Counted from the stretch's first letter, positions 1 through 8,606 are shown. The stretch is 64,000 bases of DNA from Tabrizicola soli (GCF_015999335.1 NZ_JAEACP010000023.1:1-64000), one strand, 5' to 3'. Program-made: numbers and translations. Notes: generated from the letters alone by a model not told the origin.

Positions 1-1176
<1,176 letters not shown>

Positions 1177-1184
1177 TGATCAAT

Positions 1185-1212
1185 CGTAGGGTGCGCTACA
1201 GCGCATCTTACG
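1185..1212. repeat. REP-like intergenic palindrome (GTGCGC type)
   Basis: The core GTGCGCTACAGCGC is flanked by CGTAGG on the left and an imperfect TTACG on the right. It belongs to a dispersed family with copies at 4949, 22125, 29130 and 29197. The bases before the core (CAATCG) are shared with the copy at 4949, so duplication included flanking DNA. Confidence 0.75.
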
Positions 1213-1230
1213 TCCGCACGGGATCGCAAG

Positions 1231-1256
1231 GGCCGCTCTTCGGGGCGGCCTTTGTG
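1231..1256 (+). terminator. Intrinsic terminator after tuf copy A
   Basis: The stem GGCCGCTC/GGGCGGCC (one G-T pair) closes a TTCG tetraloop and is followed by TTTGTG. It lies 55 bases after the tuf stop codon. The U-tract is short. Confidence 0.7.
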
Positions 1257-1331
1257 CATCGCAGTTGATTTGACGATTCGCCTTCCCCGTCCCACAGTCG
1301 TTCCATCGACCTGACGGGGGGAGACCAGCCG

Positions 1332-1631
1332 ATGTGCCAGATGTTCGCCGGGCAGGATCCGGCCCGTTACGAAAATGTCACCCGCCGGTTGCGGCTGAAC
1401 GGGCAGTCGACCTCGATCCGCCTGGAGCGCGCCTTCTGGGGCATCGTCGACCAGATGGCCGCGAAGGACGGCTGCACCACGCCGGCCTTCCTGTCGAAGC
1501 TGCACTCCGAAGTGCTGGAGCAGCATGGCGAGGCGACGAATTTCACCTCTCTCCTGCGCTGTGCCTGCACCATCCATCTGGGCGAGCTGGACCAGGTGCC
1601 ACAGCATGGCGCGCCGATCGCGGCCGAATAG
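1332..1631 (+). CDS. Ribbon-helix-helix domain protein
   Basis: A 99-residue protein starting MCQMFAGQDPARYENVTRRL. The segment RRLRLNGQSTSIRLERAFWG (about residues 18-37) followed by helical sequence is typical of the RHH_4 family, small ribbon-helix-helix proteins thought to bind DNA. A strong GGGGGAG ribosome binding site precedes the ATG. The gene stands alone after the tuf terminator. A second ATG frame overlaps it, but only this frame has the recognisable motif. Its target is unknown. Confidence 0.8.
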   Translation: MCQMFAGQDPARYENVTRRLRLNGQSTSIRLERAFWGIVDQMAAKDGCTTPAFLSKLHSEVLEQHGEATNFTSLLRCACTIHLGELDQVPQHGAPIAAE

Positions 1632-1643
1632 GAAAATCCGCCT

Positions 1644-1661
1644 GTAGTATTCCCTTACTAC
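1644..1661. promoter_or_regulatory. 18-bp inverted repeat, possible operator
   Basis: GTAGTA and TACTAC flank a six-base spacer (TTCCCT) between the RHH gene and the VOC gene. The area is AT-richer than its surroundings, as expected near a promoter. Operator function is inferred from symmetry and position only. Confidence 0.3.
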
Positions 1662-1718
1662 CTCACCCCAAATTGGTTCGTTAATCTTACCAGATCAACG
1701 CCACTTTCCGGGGAAGCA

Positions 1719-2114
1719 ATGGCCAAGCTCATCCACTCCATGGTCCGCGTGCTGGAGGAAGCACGTTCGGTCGCCTTTTACGACGCCGCCTTCGGGCTGA
1801 AGGTGGCCGAACGGCTGGATTTCGAGACCTTCACGCTGATCTACCTGTCCAACGCCGAATCGACCTTCGAGCTGGAGCTGACCGTCAACAAGGGCCGGGA
1901 CGAGGCCTACGACCTGGGCAACGGCTATGGCCACGTCGCCGTCAGCGTGCCGGATGCCGAGGCCGAACATGCGCGGATGACGGCGGCGGGCCTTGCGCCG
2001 CGCAAGATCGTCGATTTCCGCAACGGCGACGCGCTGGTCGCCCGGTTCTTCTTCATCGCCGACCCCGACGGCTATCAGATCGAGGTCATCCAGCGGGGCG
2101 GCCGCTTCCTCTGA
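1719..2114 (+). CDS. VOC family protein (glyoxalase-like)
   Basis: A 131-residue single-chain protein of the vicinal oxygen chelate fold. It opens MAKLIHSMVRVLEEARSVAF, like GloA-type lactoylglutathione lyases, and has the paired beta-alpha-beta pattern (FYDAAFGLKVAERL, then GYGHVAVSVPDAEA and FFIADPDGYQIEVIQR). Likely metal ligands are His7, Glu near LELELT, His in GYGHVAV and Glu in YQIEVI. True glyoxalase I activity is plausible, but the family also includes dioxygenases and resistance proteins, so the substrate is left open. A GGGGAA motif precedes the ATG. Confidence 0.85.
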   Translation: MAKLIHSMVRVLEEARSVAFYDAAFGLKVAERLDFETFTLIYLSNAESTFELELTVNKGRDEAYDLGNGYGHVAVSVPDAEAEHARMTAAGLAPRKIVDFRNGDALVARFFFIADPDGYQIEVIQRGGRFL

Positions 2115-2159
2115 GGAGGGAGGAGGCAGCCGGCCCGGCCAGACACAAGGGAGGAAAGA

Positions 2160-2681
2160 ATGACAAGACAAGACCTTCGGGGGCTGACCCGGCGTCAGCT
2201 CCTGTCGCGCAGCCTGTCTGCCGGGGCGCTGGCGGTGGTCGGCACCGGCTTCATCGCCGCGCCGAATGCCGCCTGGGCGGTCGAGGTGACGGTGATCACG
2301 CCCGAGGAGATGGCGACGCTCCTGCAGATGGCGCGCGACATCTATCCGCATGACCAGGTGCCCGACCAGTTCTATGCCGTGGCGGTCAAGGGCTATGACA
2401 GCGAGGAGCAAAAGGCGCTGGTGGCCGAGGGCGTCGCCGCGCTGGACGCCGCCGCCAAGGCCGCCGGTTTCGACAGCTATGTCGCGGCAGGCTGGGAAGA
2501 GGACCGGGTCAGGCTCCTGCAAGGAATCGAGACGACGCCCTTCTTCCAGACCGTCCGTTCAGGCCTCGTGACCGGACTCTACAACCAGAAGGAAGTCTGG
2601 CCGATCTTCGGCTACCAGGGGGAAAGCTTCTCCCAGGGCGGCTACATCGAGCGCGGCTTCAACGACATCGACTGGCTGTAG
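2160..2681 (+). CDS. Tat-exported gluconate dehydrogenase subunit 3-like protein
   Basis: A 173-residue protein with a twin-arginine signal (TRRQLL near residues 10-15, a hydrophobic stretch, then a likely cleavage after AAWA at about residue 40). The mature part resembles the small gamma subunit (subunit 3) of membrane-linked gluconate/sorbitol dehydrogenases. In such enzymes the small subunit carries the Tat signal and the flavoprotein partner is co-exported. The GMC flavoprotein gene follows after 15 bases, which supports a two-subunit enzyme. AGGGAGGAAAG just before the ATG is a strong ribosome binding site. Confidence 0.75.
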   Translation: MTRQDLRGLTRRQLLSRSLSAGALAVVGTGFIAAPNAAWAVEVTVITPEEMATLLQMARDIYPHDQVPDQFYAVAVKGYDSEEQKALVAEGVAALDAAAKAAGFDSYVAAGWEEDRVRLLQGIETTPFFQTVRSGLVTGLYNQKEVWPIFGYQGESFSQGGYIERGFNDIDWL

Positions 2682-2696
2682 GGGGAGGGACCGGAC

Positions 2697-4265
2697 ATGG
2701 TTGCGAAATTCGACCTGAACGACGACTCCGTGGTCGTCATCATCGGCACCGGCGCGGGCGGCGGGGTGCTGGCCAACGAACTGGCGCAGAAGGGCGTCAA
2801 GGTCGTCGCGCTGGAGGCGGGCGGGCGCTACCTGCCCGAGGACTTCATCAACGACGAATGGGAAAGCTTCGGCCAGCTGGCCTGGCTGGATGCGCGGACG
2901 ACCTCGGGTTCCTGGCGCGTGGCCAAGGACTTCGCGGGCTTGCCGGCCTGGATCGTCAAGGCGGTGGGCGGCACCACGACCCACTGGGCGGGGGCCTCGA
3001 TCCGCTTCCAGGAGCATGAATGGAAGGGGCTTTCGACCTACGGCAAGGTCGAGGGCGCGAACCTGCTCGACTGGCCGATCGACGGCGCGGAAATGGCGCC
3101 CTGGTATGACAAGGCCGAGGCCAAGCTGGGCGTCACCCGCACCGGCGATCGGGCGGGCCTGCCCGGCAACAACAACTACCTGGTCTTCGAGAAGGGCGCC
3201 AAGGCGCTGGGCTACAAAGAGGTGCATACCGGCCGCATGGCGATCAACTCGGCCGATTACGACGGCCGGATGGCCTGCCATCAGACCGGCTTCTGCTTCC
3301 AGGGCTGCAAATGGGGCGCCAAATGGTCGGCCGCCTATACCGACATCCCGAGGGGCGAGGCGACGGGCAACCTGGAAGTGCGCGACCGTTGCCACGCCGC
3401 GCGGATCCTGCATGACGACAGCGGCAAGGTGACGGGGGTCGAGTATTTCGACAAGGACGGCAACCTGCAACTGCAGAAGGCGCGCATCGTCTCGGTCGCG
3501 GGCAACAGCTACGAATCGCCGCGCCTCTTGCTGAACTCGGCCTCGTCGATGTTCCCGAACGGGCTGGCGAACTCCTCCGACCAGGTGGGGCGCAACTACA
3601 TGCGGCATACCACCGGCTCGGTCTATGCGATCTTCGACAAGCCGGTGCGGATGTGGCGCGGCACCACCATGGCCGGGATCGTCCAGGACGAGGCGCGCCA
3701 CGACCCCAGCCGCGGATTCGTCGGCGGCTATGAGCTGGAGACGCTGGCCCTCGGCCTGCCCTTCATGGCCGCCTTCCTGAACCCCGGCGGCTGGGGGCGC
3801 AGCTTCACCACCGCGCTCGACCATTACGAGCACATGGCCGGGATGTGGATCGTGGGCGAGGACATGCCCCAGGCCACGAACCGGGTCACGCTGTCGGAAA
3901 CCAAGGACCAGTTCGGCCTGGCCGTAGCCAATGTCCATTTCGACGACCATCCGAACGACGTGGCGATGCGCAACCACGCCTACAGGCAGGGCATAGCCAT
4001 GTACGAGGCGGTGGGCGCGACCCGCGCCTTCCCGACGCCGCCCTATCCCTCGACGCACAACCTCGGCACCAACCGGATGTCGGAAAAGCCCGAGGATGGC
4101 GTGGTGAACAAATGGGGCCAGACCCATGACATCGCGAACCTGTTCGTCTCGGACGGCTCGCAGTTCACCACCGGCGCGGCCGAGAACCCGACGCTGACCA
4201 TCGTGGCGCTGGCGATCCGCCAGGCCGACCACATCGCCAGCGAGATGGCCGCGGGCAACATCTGA
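2697..4265 (+). CDS. GMC-family FAD-dependent oxidoreductase, large subunit
   Basis: A 522-residue flavoprotein. The N-terminal dinucleotide-binding motif IIGTGAGGGVLANELA (about residues 14-29) is followed by VVALEAGGRY. The C-terminal part has the HNLGTNRMS segment and NLFVSDGSQFTTGAAENPTL, the usual GMC substrate-site and FAD-contact region. The protein has no signal peptide of its own, consistent with export by hitch-hiking on the Tat-tagged subunit at 2160. It is probably a periplasmic polyol, sugar or sugar-acid dehydrogenase. The cytochrome c subunit that usually completes such enzymes is not next to it. Confidence 0.9.
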   Translation: MVAKFDLNDDSVVVIIGTGAGGGVLANELAQKGVKVVALEAGGRYLPEDFINDEWESFGQLAWLDARTTSGSWRVAKDFAGLPAWIVKAVGGTTTHWAGASIRFQEHEWKGLSTYGKVEGANLLDWPIDGAEMAPWYDKAEAKLGVTRTGDRAGLPGNNNYLVFEKGAKALGYKEVHTGRMAINSADYDGRMACHQTGFCFQGCKWGAKWSAAYTDIPRGEATGNLEVRDRCHAARILHDDSGKVTGVEYFDKDGNLQLQKARIVSVAGNSYESPRLLLNSASSMFPNGLANSSDQVGRNYMRHTTGSVYAIFDKPVRMWRGTTMAGIVQDEARHDPSRGFVGGYELETLALGLPFMAAFLNPGGWGRSFTTALDHYEHMAGMWIVGEDMPQATNRVTLSETKDQFGLAVANVHFDDHPNDVAMRNHAYRQGIAMYEAVGATRAFPTPPYPSTHNLGTNRMSEKPEDGVVNKWGQTHDIANLFVSDGSQFTTGAAENPTLTIVALAIRQADHIASEMAAGNI

Positions 4266-4271
4266 ACCGGC

Positions 4272-4296
4272 GCGGGCCGGGGCATCCCCGGCCCGC
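4272..4296. terminator. Hairpin after the GMC gene
   Basis: GCGGGCCGGGG and CCCCGGCCCGC form a perfect 11-bp stem around CAT, six bases after the GMC stop codon. There is no U-tract, so it may act as a 3'-end stabiliser or a weak terminator. Confidence 0.5.
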
Positions 4297-4350
4297 CTGG
4301 AACATTCCGACCCGCCGCCGGTTGCAGCCGCTGCCGGAACGGAGGGTCCC

Positions 4351-4737
4351 ATGTCCATCTGGAAAGCTTATGGCTATGCCTGGATCACGCTGATCCTGTT
4401 CCTTGGCGCCTTCATCGGGCACTGGACCTTCGGCTGGTTCGCCTATGTCGACCAGCAGCTCCAGCATGGCGCGCCGGTCGAGGTCTCGGAATACCTGGTC
4501 GAGATGGGCCGCGACACGATGGAGAACTGGCAGTCGGAGTTCCTGCAGCTTCTGTGGCAGGTGGGCGGCCTCGGCTTCTTCCTCTTCGTCGGCTCGCCGC
4601 AGTCCAAGGAGGAGGACGACCGGCTGGAGGAGAAGCTGGACCTGATCCTGCGCACGCTGCGCCCGGAAGATGCCGACCGCTTCATCGCCGAGTTCGACCG
4701 CCGCTTTCCCGGCCGCAACATGGGGCCGAAACTCTAG
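4351..4737 (+). CDS. Small membrane protein, DUF6766-like
   Basis: A 128-residue protein with two likely membrane segments, one at about residues 8-28 (AWITLILFLGAFIGHW and on) and one at about 70-85 (QVGGLGFFLFVGS), then a charged C-terminal tail rich in E, D and R. The phrase ENWQSEFLQLLWQV is what I remember from DUF6766 proteins. The function is unknown. GGAGGGTCCC before the ATG is a good ribosome binding site. It lies downstream of the dehydrogenase genes but is separated from them by a hairpin. Confidence 0.7.
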   Translation: MSIWKAYGYAWITLILFLGAFIGHWTFGWFAYVDQQLQHGAPVEVSEYLVEMGRDTMENWQSEFLQLLWQVGGLGFFLFVGSPQSKEEDDRLEEKLDLILRTLRPEDADRFIAEFDRRFPGRNMGPKL

Positions 4738-4847
4738 CCCGGCGGCGCAGGGCCGCGGTTTGCCATGGCAATCTGTCCGACCGGCCGCAAACGCTGCCGA
4801 TCGCCTCTTGATTTCCCTCCGCGCCTGCCGTAACCCCTGCCTCGCGT

Positions 4848-4923
4848 AGGGGTATAGCTCAGCTGGTAGAGCGACGGTCTCCAAAACCGTAGGTCGCGGG
4901 TTCGAGCCCTGCTGCCCCTGCCA
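4848..4923 (+). tRNA. trnW: tRNA-Trp (CCA anticodon)
   Basis: A 76-nt cloverleaf. The acceptor stem AGGGGTA pairs with TGCCCCT (one T-G pair), the D arm includes AGCTCAGCTGGTAGAGC, the anticodon stem ACGGT/ACCGT closes loop CTCCAAA with anticodon CCA at 4881-4883, and the T loop is GTTCGAG. The terminal CCA is encoded at 4921-4923. tRNA-Trp immediately upstream of secE-nusG is the classic alphaproteobacterial arrangement. Confidence 0.98.
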
Positions 4924-4948
4924 ACCTCTTCCTGGACGGATCGTCAAT

Positions 4949-4971
4949 CGTAGGGTGCGCTACAGCGCACC
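4949..4971. repeat. REP-like palindrome (GTGCGC type)
   Basis: Core GGTGCGCTACAGCGCACC preceded by CGTA. The arms pair perfectly around TACA. It lies between tRNA-Trp and the secE promoter and shares its left flank (TCAATCG) with the copy at 1185. Confidence 0.8.
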
Positions 4972-4983
4972 TTCCGCAGCCGC

Positions 4984-5012
4984 TTGAATTCCCCGGCCCA
5001 AAGCCGTATCTC
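4984..5012 (+). promoter_or_regulatory. Candidate secE promoter
   Basis: TTGAAT at 4984-4989, a 17-base spacer, then TATCTC at 5007-5012, 32 bases before the secE ATG. Spacing is ideal for the housekeeping sigma factor. It follows the palindrome at 4949. Confidence 0.55.
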
Positions 5013-5044
5013 CCCCTCCGACCCTAGTGCGGAAGCCCATCGCG

Positions 5045-5230
5045 ATGATGAACCCCCTCCAGTTCCTGCAGCAGACCCGCAACGAGGTGGCCAAGGTCGT
5101 CTGGCCCACCCGGCGCGAAGTCCTTCTGACCACGCTGATGGTCTTCATCCTCTCGGCGCTGGCTGCGACCTTCTTCAGCCTGATCGACCTCGGGATCCGG
5201 ACCGGCCTGCACGCGATCATCGGTTCGTGA
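5045..5230 (+). CDS. secE: Preprotein translocase subunit SecE
   Basis: A 61-residue single-membrane-span form of SecE. The conserved cytosolic amphipathic helix and hinge appear as QQTRNEVAKVVWPTRREV, followed by the transmembrane segment (about TLMVFILSALAATFFSLIDL). SecE clamps the two halves of SecY (35467). An upstream GTG at 5027 would add six residues, but the ATG at 5045 (or 5048) fits the family's usual N-terminus better. A terminator separates it from nusG. Confidence 0.95.
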   Translation: MMNPLQFLQQTRNEVAKVVWPTRREVLLTTLMVFILSALAATFFSLIDLGIRTGLHAIIGS

Positions 5231-5296
5231 GGCGGCGGTTCCCCCTTGCAATGGGGACGGTGCGGGGGTAATCCCCGGATCGACCAAAGGGACACC

Positions 5297-5330
5297 GGCG
5301 CGCATCGATTCGGGGTGCGCGCTGTTTTTT
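5297..5330 (+). terminator. Intrinsic terminator between secE and nusG
   Basis: GCGCGCA at 5298-5304 pairs with TGCGCGC at 5316-5322; the stem can be lengthened by T-G and C-G pairs and is followed by TGTTTTTTG. It has the complete form of an intrinsic terminator, placed 67 bases after the secE stop. nusG therefore needs readthrough or a promoter of its own, which I could not see clearly. Confidence 0.75.
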
Positions 5331-5387
5331 GTTCCGGGACAGACGATGACGCGGCCGAATGGCCCGGGCAGCAAGGATGACAGGCAG

Positions 5388-5921
5388 ATGGCGAAGCGCT
5401 GGTATTCGGTGAGCGTTCTCTCGAACTTCGAGAAGAAAGTGGCCGAGCAGATCAAGACCGCCGTCACCGATGCCGGTCTGGAAGAGGAAATCGATGAGGT
5501 CCTGGTTCCGACCGAGGAAGTGATCGAGGTCCGCCGTGGCAAGAAGGTCACGTCCGAGCGTCGCTTCATGCCGGGCTATGTGCTCGTGCACATGGAAATG
5601 TCGAACCGCGGCTATCACCTGATCTCTTCGATCAACCGCGTCACCGGCTTCCTGGGACCGCAGGGCAAGCCGATGCCGATGCGCGATGCCGAGGTGAACG
5701 CGATCCTCAACCGGGTCGAGGAAGGCCAGGAAGCCCCGCGCAACCTGATCCGCTTCGACATAGGCGAGACGGTGCAGGTCACCGACGGCCCGTTCGAGGG
5801 CTTCTCGGGCATGGTCGAGGATGTGGACGAGGCGCACAACCGCCTGAAGGTCACCGTGTCGATCTTCGGCCGGGCGACGCCGGTGGAACTGGAATTCACC
5901 CAGGTCTCGAAAGGGGTCTAG
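5388..5921 (+). CDS. nusG: Transcription elongation/antitermination factor NusG
   Basis: A 177-residue NusG. The NGN domain starts MAKRWYSVSVLSNFEKKVAE and includes RRFMPGYVLVHMEM; the C-terminal KOW domain contains GETVQVTDGPFEGFSGMVED. NusG binds the RNA polymerase clamp and links it to Rho or to ribosomal protein S10. An in-frame ATG at 5346 would add 14 residues unlike the family, so the ATG at 5388 is preferred. Confidence 0.97.
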   Translation: MAKRWYSVSVLSNFEKKVAEQIKTAVTDAGLEEEIDEVLVPTEEVIEVRRGKKVTSERRFMPGYVLVHMEMSNRGYHLISSINRVTGFLGPQGKPMPMRDAEVNAILNRVEEGQEAPRNLIRFDIGETVQVTDGPFEGFSGMVEDVDEAHNRLKVTVSIFGRATPVELEFTQVSKGV

Positions 5922-5929
5922 GGTGCATC

Positions 5930-5993
5930 GCGTGGGAGGCGAGCGCGCCTGACGGCGTGACGGACCGGACCACTAAACCGCATCCCCGGATGC
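5930..5993 (+). promoter_or_regulatory. Putative ribosomal protein L1 binding site in the rplK leader
   Basis: The rplK 5' region contains GTGGGAGGC at 5932-5940, the same bases found in the L1 stalk of bacterial 23S rRNA, followed by GGACCAC and a GCATCC/GGATGC hairpin. In E. coli and relatives L1 represses the rplK-rplA mRNA by binding an rRNA-like site just here. Homology to that site is inferred from the motif and position. Confidence 0.55.
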
Positions 5994-6013
5994 AGTGACA
6001 AAGGAGAGGCCAG

Positions 6014-6466
6014 ATGGCCAAGAAGATTATCGGCAGCCTCAAGCTGCAAGTGAAGGCCCAGCAGGCCAACCCGTCGCCCCCGGTCGGTCCGGCCCTGGGT
6101 CAGCGCGGCCTGAACATCATGGCCTTCGTGAAGGAATTCAACGCGAAGACCGCCGACATCGCGCCGGGCACGCCCACGCCGGTCATCATCACCTACTACC
6201 AGGACAAGTCTTTCAGCCTGGAGCTCAAGACCCCGCCGGCCGCCTTCCTGATCAAGCAGGCCGCCGGCCTGCCGCCCGTCGGCAAGCGTTCGCGCTCCAA
6301 GGGCTCGACCAAGCCGGGCCGCGAGGTTGCCGGCACGATCACCGCGGCCCAGCTGCGCAAGATCGCCGAGACGAAGATGAAGGACCTGAACGCCAATTCC
6401 GTGGAAGCTGCGATGCAGATCATCCTCGGCTCGGCCAAGTCCTGCGGCATCGATGTGAAGGGCTGA
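6014..6466 (+). CDS. rplK: 50S ribosomal protein L11
   Basis: A 150-residue L11. The N-terminal domain has [20 protein letters not shown] and the [11 protein letters not shown] loop; the C-terminal rRNA-binding domain ends TEMKMKDLN-like (here [18 protein letters not shown]) and [13 protein letters not shown]11 binds the GTPase-associated centre of 23S rRNA. AAGGAGAGG gives a strong ribosome binding site. rplA starts five bases after its stop, so the pair is co-translated. Confidence 0.98.
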   Translation: MAKKIIGSLKLQVKAQQANPSPPVGPALGQRGLNIMAFVKEFNAKTADIAPGTPTPVIITYYQDKSFSLELKTPPAAFLIKQAAGLPPVGKRSRSKGSTKPGREVAGTITAAQLRKIAETKMKDLNANSVEAAMQIILGSAKSCGIDVKG

Positions 6467-6471
6467 GAACC

Positions 6472-7170
6472 ATGGCAAAACTCGCAAAGCGTATCGCCAA
6501 GGCTCAGGAAGCCTTCGCCGGCAAGGCCAACATCTCGGTTGAGGATGCGGTCAAGCTGATCAAGTCGGCCGCCTCGGCCAAGTTCGACGAAACCGTCGAG
6601 ATCGCGATGAACCTGGGCGTCGACCCGCGTCACGCCGACCAGATGGTCCGTGGCGTCGTGGCGCTGCCCAACGGCACCGGCAAGACCGTCCGCGTCGCCG
6701 TCTTCGCCCGTGGCGCCAAGGCTGACGAAGCCAAGGCCGCCGGTGCGGACATCGTCGGCGCCGAAGACCTGATGGAGACGATCCAGCAGGGCAAGATCGA
6801 GTTCGACCGTTGCATCGCGACCCCGGACCTGATGCCGCTCGTCGGCCGCCTGGGCAAGATCCTCGGCCCGCGCAACCTGATGCCGAACCCGAAGGTCGGC
6901 ACCGTGACGATGGACGTGAAGACGGCCGTCGAGGGCGCCAAGGGCGGCGAGGTCCAGTTCAAGGTCGAGAAGGCCGGCGTGATCCACGCAGGCGTCGGCA
7001 AGGTCTCGTTCGACGAGGCGAAACTGGCGCAGAACATCCGCGCCTTCGTGGATGCGGTGTCGCGGGCCCGGCCGACGGGCGCCAAGGGCACCTACCTGAA
7101 GAAGGTGTCGCTGTCGTCCACCATGGGGCCGGGCGTGTCGGTCGACATCTCGTCGGCGACGCAGGCGTAA
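6472..7170 (+). CDS. rplA: 50S ribosomal protein L1
   Basis: A 232-residue L1 beginning [15 protein letters not shown]. It contains the family segments [42 protein letters not shown] and [13 protein letters not shown]1 forms the mobile stalk at the E site and is the likely repressor of this operon through the leader at 5930. The start is the ATG at 6472; a longer reading frame upstream overlaps rplK and is not genuine. Confidence 0.98.
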   Translation: MAKLAKRIAKAQEAFAGKANISVEDAVKLIKSAASAKFDETVEIAMNLGVDPRHADQMVRGVVALPNGTGKTVRVAVFARGAKADEAKAAGADIVGAEDLMETIQQGKIEFDRCIATPDLMPLVGRLGKILGPRNLMPNPKVGTVTMDVKTAVEGAKGGEVQFKVEKAGVIHAGVGKVSFDEAKLAQNIRAFVDAVSRARPTGAKGTYLKKVSLSSTMGPGVSVDISSATQA

Positions 7171-7174
7171 GGAG

Positions 7175-7196
7175 TCGGGGCAGGCCCCGACCTACG
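7175..7196. repeat. Palindrome with CCTACG flank (TCGGGGC type)
   Basis: TCGGGGCAGGCCCCGA followed by CCTACG, four bases after the rplA stop. The same element recurs at 39585 after rpoA. Both share the CTACG flank with the GTGCGC and GTGGGC palindromes, with a different arm sequence. Confidence 0.65.
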
Positions 7197-7240
7197 AATT
7201 CCCGGGAGACCGGGATACTACCCGGGCCGCAAGGCCCGGT

Positions 7241-7300
7241 TCTGTCCGAGACGGTGGGTGGTGCGCAAACACCATAAATCCTGCCCGAGATGGGGAACGA
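7241..7300 (+). promoter_or_regulatory. L10 leader-like structure before rplJ
   Basis: The region reads GTCCGAGACGG, a TGGTG-CGCAAA-CACCA hairpin, TAAATCC, TGCCCGAGA. This follows, element by element, my memory of the E. coli L10(L12)4 binding site in the rplJ leader (GAAGAC, a hairpin with a CGCAAG loop, TTAATCC, a closing strand with GTAGACGG). It lies about 110 bases before rplJ. L10-L12 autoregulation of rplJL is the expected role. Confidence 0.6.
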
Positions 7301-7412
7301 GATTGAAGGCACCTTCGGGTGGTCTTGGCTCGGGAACCTGAAACGGACCCGACGCCCCCCACAAGGGGGCATACATGAGCCGGGGGGAAACCCCCAACCT
7401 TGGAGTGAAACT

Positions 7413-7928
7413 GTGGATAGAGCCCAGAAAGAGAAAGTGGTCGAGGAACTCGGCCAGATCTTCGAAAGCTCTGGCGTTGTGGTGGTTGCCCACTACACCG
7501 GGATGACGGTTGCACAGATGCAGGACCTCCGCGCGAAGCTTCGCGACGTGGGGGGGGCCGTTCGCGTTGCCAAGAACACGCTCGCCAAGATCGCCCTTGA
7601 AGGGAAGCCCGCCGCAAGGATGGGTGACCTGCTCACGGGCATGACCGTGCTGTCCTTCTCGGAAGACCCCGTGGCTGCGGCCAAGGTCTGCGAGGCCTAC
7701 GCCAAGACGAACGACAAGTTCGTCATCATCGGCGGGGCGATGGGCGACACGGTTCTGGACCAGGCCGGTGTGAAAGCCGTGGCCTCGATGCCGTCGCGCG
7801 AAGAGCTTATCGCTCAGATCGTGTCCTGCATCGGTGCGCCCGCGTCGAACATCGCCGGGGCCATTGGCGCGCCTGCTTCGAACATCGCGAGCATCCTGTC
7901 GACCATCGAGGAAAAGGCCGCGGCCTGA
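7413..7928 (+). CDS. rplJ: 50S ribosomal protein L10 (GTG start)
   Basis: A 171-residue L10 starting (GTG) [16 protein letters not shown]. It contains [22 protein letters not shown] and [12 protein letters not shown]; the C-terminal helix that carries L12 dimers ends [15 protein letters not shown]. The repeated [20 protein letters not shown] near the end is a short internal repeat. The GTG is preceded by TTGGAG at correct spacing; an in-frame ATG at 7290 lies inside the leader and is rejected. Confidence 0.95.
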   Translation: MDRAQKEKVVEELGQIFESSGVVVVAHYTGMTVAQMQDLRAKLRDVGGAVRVAKNTLAKIALEGKPAARMGDLLTGMTVLSFSEDPVAAAKVCEAYAKTNDKFVIIGGAMGDTVLDQAGVKAVASMPSREELIAQIVSCIGAPASNIAGAIGAPASNIASILSTIEEKAAA

Positions 7929-7992
7929 TCCTTTTGCCCGGTGTGGTTGACCCCGCATCGTTGGAACCCATCTTAACAAACGGAACTGAAAA

Positions 7993-8367
7993 ATGGCTGA
8001 TCTGAACAAACTCGCCGAAGAGATCGTTGGTCTGACCCTCCTGCAGGCTCAGGAACTGAAGACCATCCTGAAGGACAAGTACGGCATCGAGCCCGCCGCT
8101 GGCGGCGCTGTGATGATGGCTGGTCCGGCCGCTGCCGCTGCCCCGGCTGAAGAAGAGAAGACCGAGTTCGACGTCGTCCTGACCGACGCCGGCGCGAACA
8201 AGATCAACGTGATCAAGGTCGTGCGCGAACTGACCGGCCTTGGCCTGAAGGAAGCCAAGGACCTGACGGAAGCCGGCGGCAAGATCAAGGAAGGCATCTC
8301 GAAGGCCGACGCCGAAGCGATGAAGAAGAAGTTCGAGGAAGCTGGCGCCAAGGCCGAGCTGAAGTAA
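7993..8367 (+). CDS. rplL: 50S ribosomal protein L7/L12
   Basis: A 124-residue L12. The N-terminal dimerisation helix is [23 protein letters not shown], then an alanine-rich hinge ([19 protein letters not shown]) and the C-terminal factor-binding domain ([28 protein letters not shown]). L12 forms the stalk that recruits translational GTPases, including EF-Tu and EF-G encoded in this window. Confidence 0.98.
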   Translation: MADLNKLAEEIVGLTLLQAQELKTILKDKYGIEPAAGGAVMMAGPAAAAAPAEEEKTEFDVVLTDAGANKINVIKVVRELTGLGLKEAKDLTEAGGKIKEGISKADAEAMKKKFEEAGAKAELK

Positions 8368-8400
8368 TCCCGCACGGGGGCAACCCCGATGGATTGGCAG

Positions 8401-8430
8401 GGCTGGGTCCGACACAGGTCGGGCCCAGCC
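8401..8430 (+). promoter_or_regulatory. Stable hairpin in the rplL-rpoB gap
   Basis: GGCTGGGTCCGAC and GTCGGGCCCAGCC form a 13-bp stem (one T-G pair) around ACAG, 34 bases after rplL. There is no U-tract. In E. coli this gap holds an attenuator and an RNase III processing hairpin that reduce rpoBC expression relative to rplJL. A similar role is likely but inferred. The rest of 8368-8606 has no supported gene. Confidence 0.55.
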
Positions 8431-8606
8431 ATGCGCGTCTTGGAAGATGCCTTTGTCGAAGGCCTCTCCCCAGGCGCGGACAGGGTTCGGGAGCCTCCCT
8501 TCGGGACGGGCGGCACGAATGGAACCCTTCGGCCTCTTCGCAAGCGGCGTGACCCCGTGGCCCGACGGGGGATGCGCCAGCGAAAATACGAAAGGTGACC
8601 AGAAAC

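Noticed and set aside
7290-7412. An N-terminal extension of rplJ from an ATG
   Set aside because: It would translate the L10 leader; L10 proteins start near the GTG at 7413, which has its own ribosome binding site.
8389-8598. A small plus-strand frame in the rplL-rpoB gap
   Set aside because: It runs through the 13-bp hairpin, has no ribosome binding site and no recognisable sequence; the gap is better explained as regulatory.
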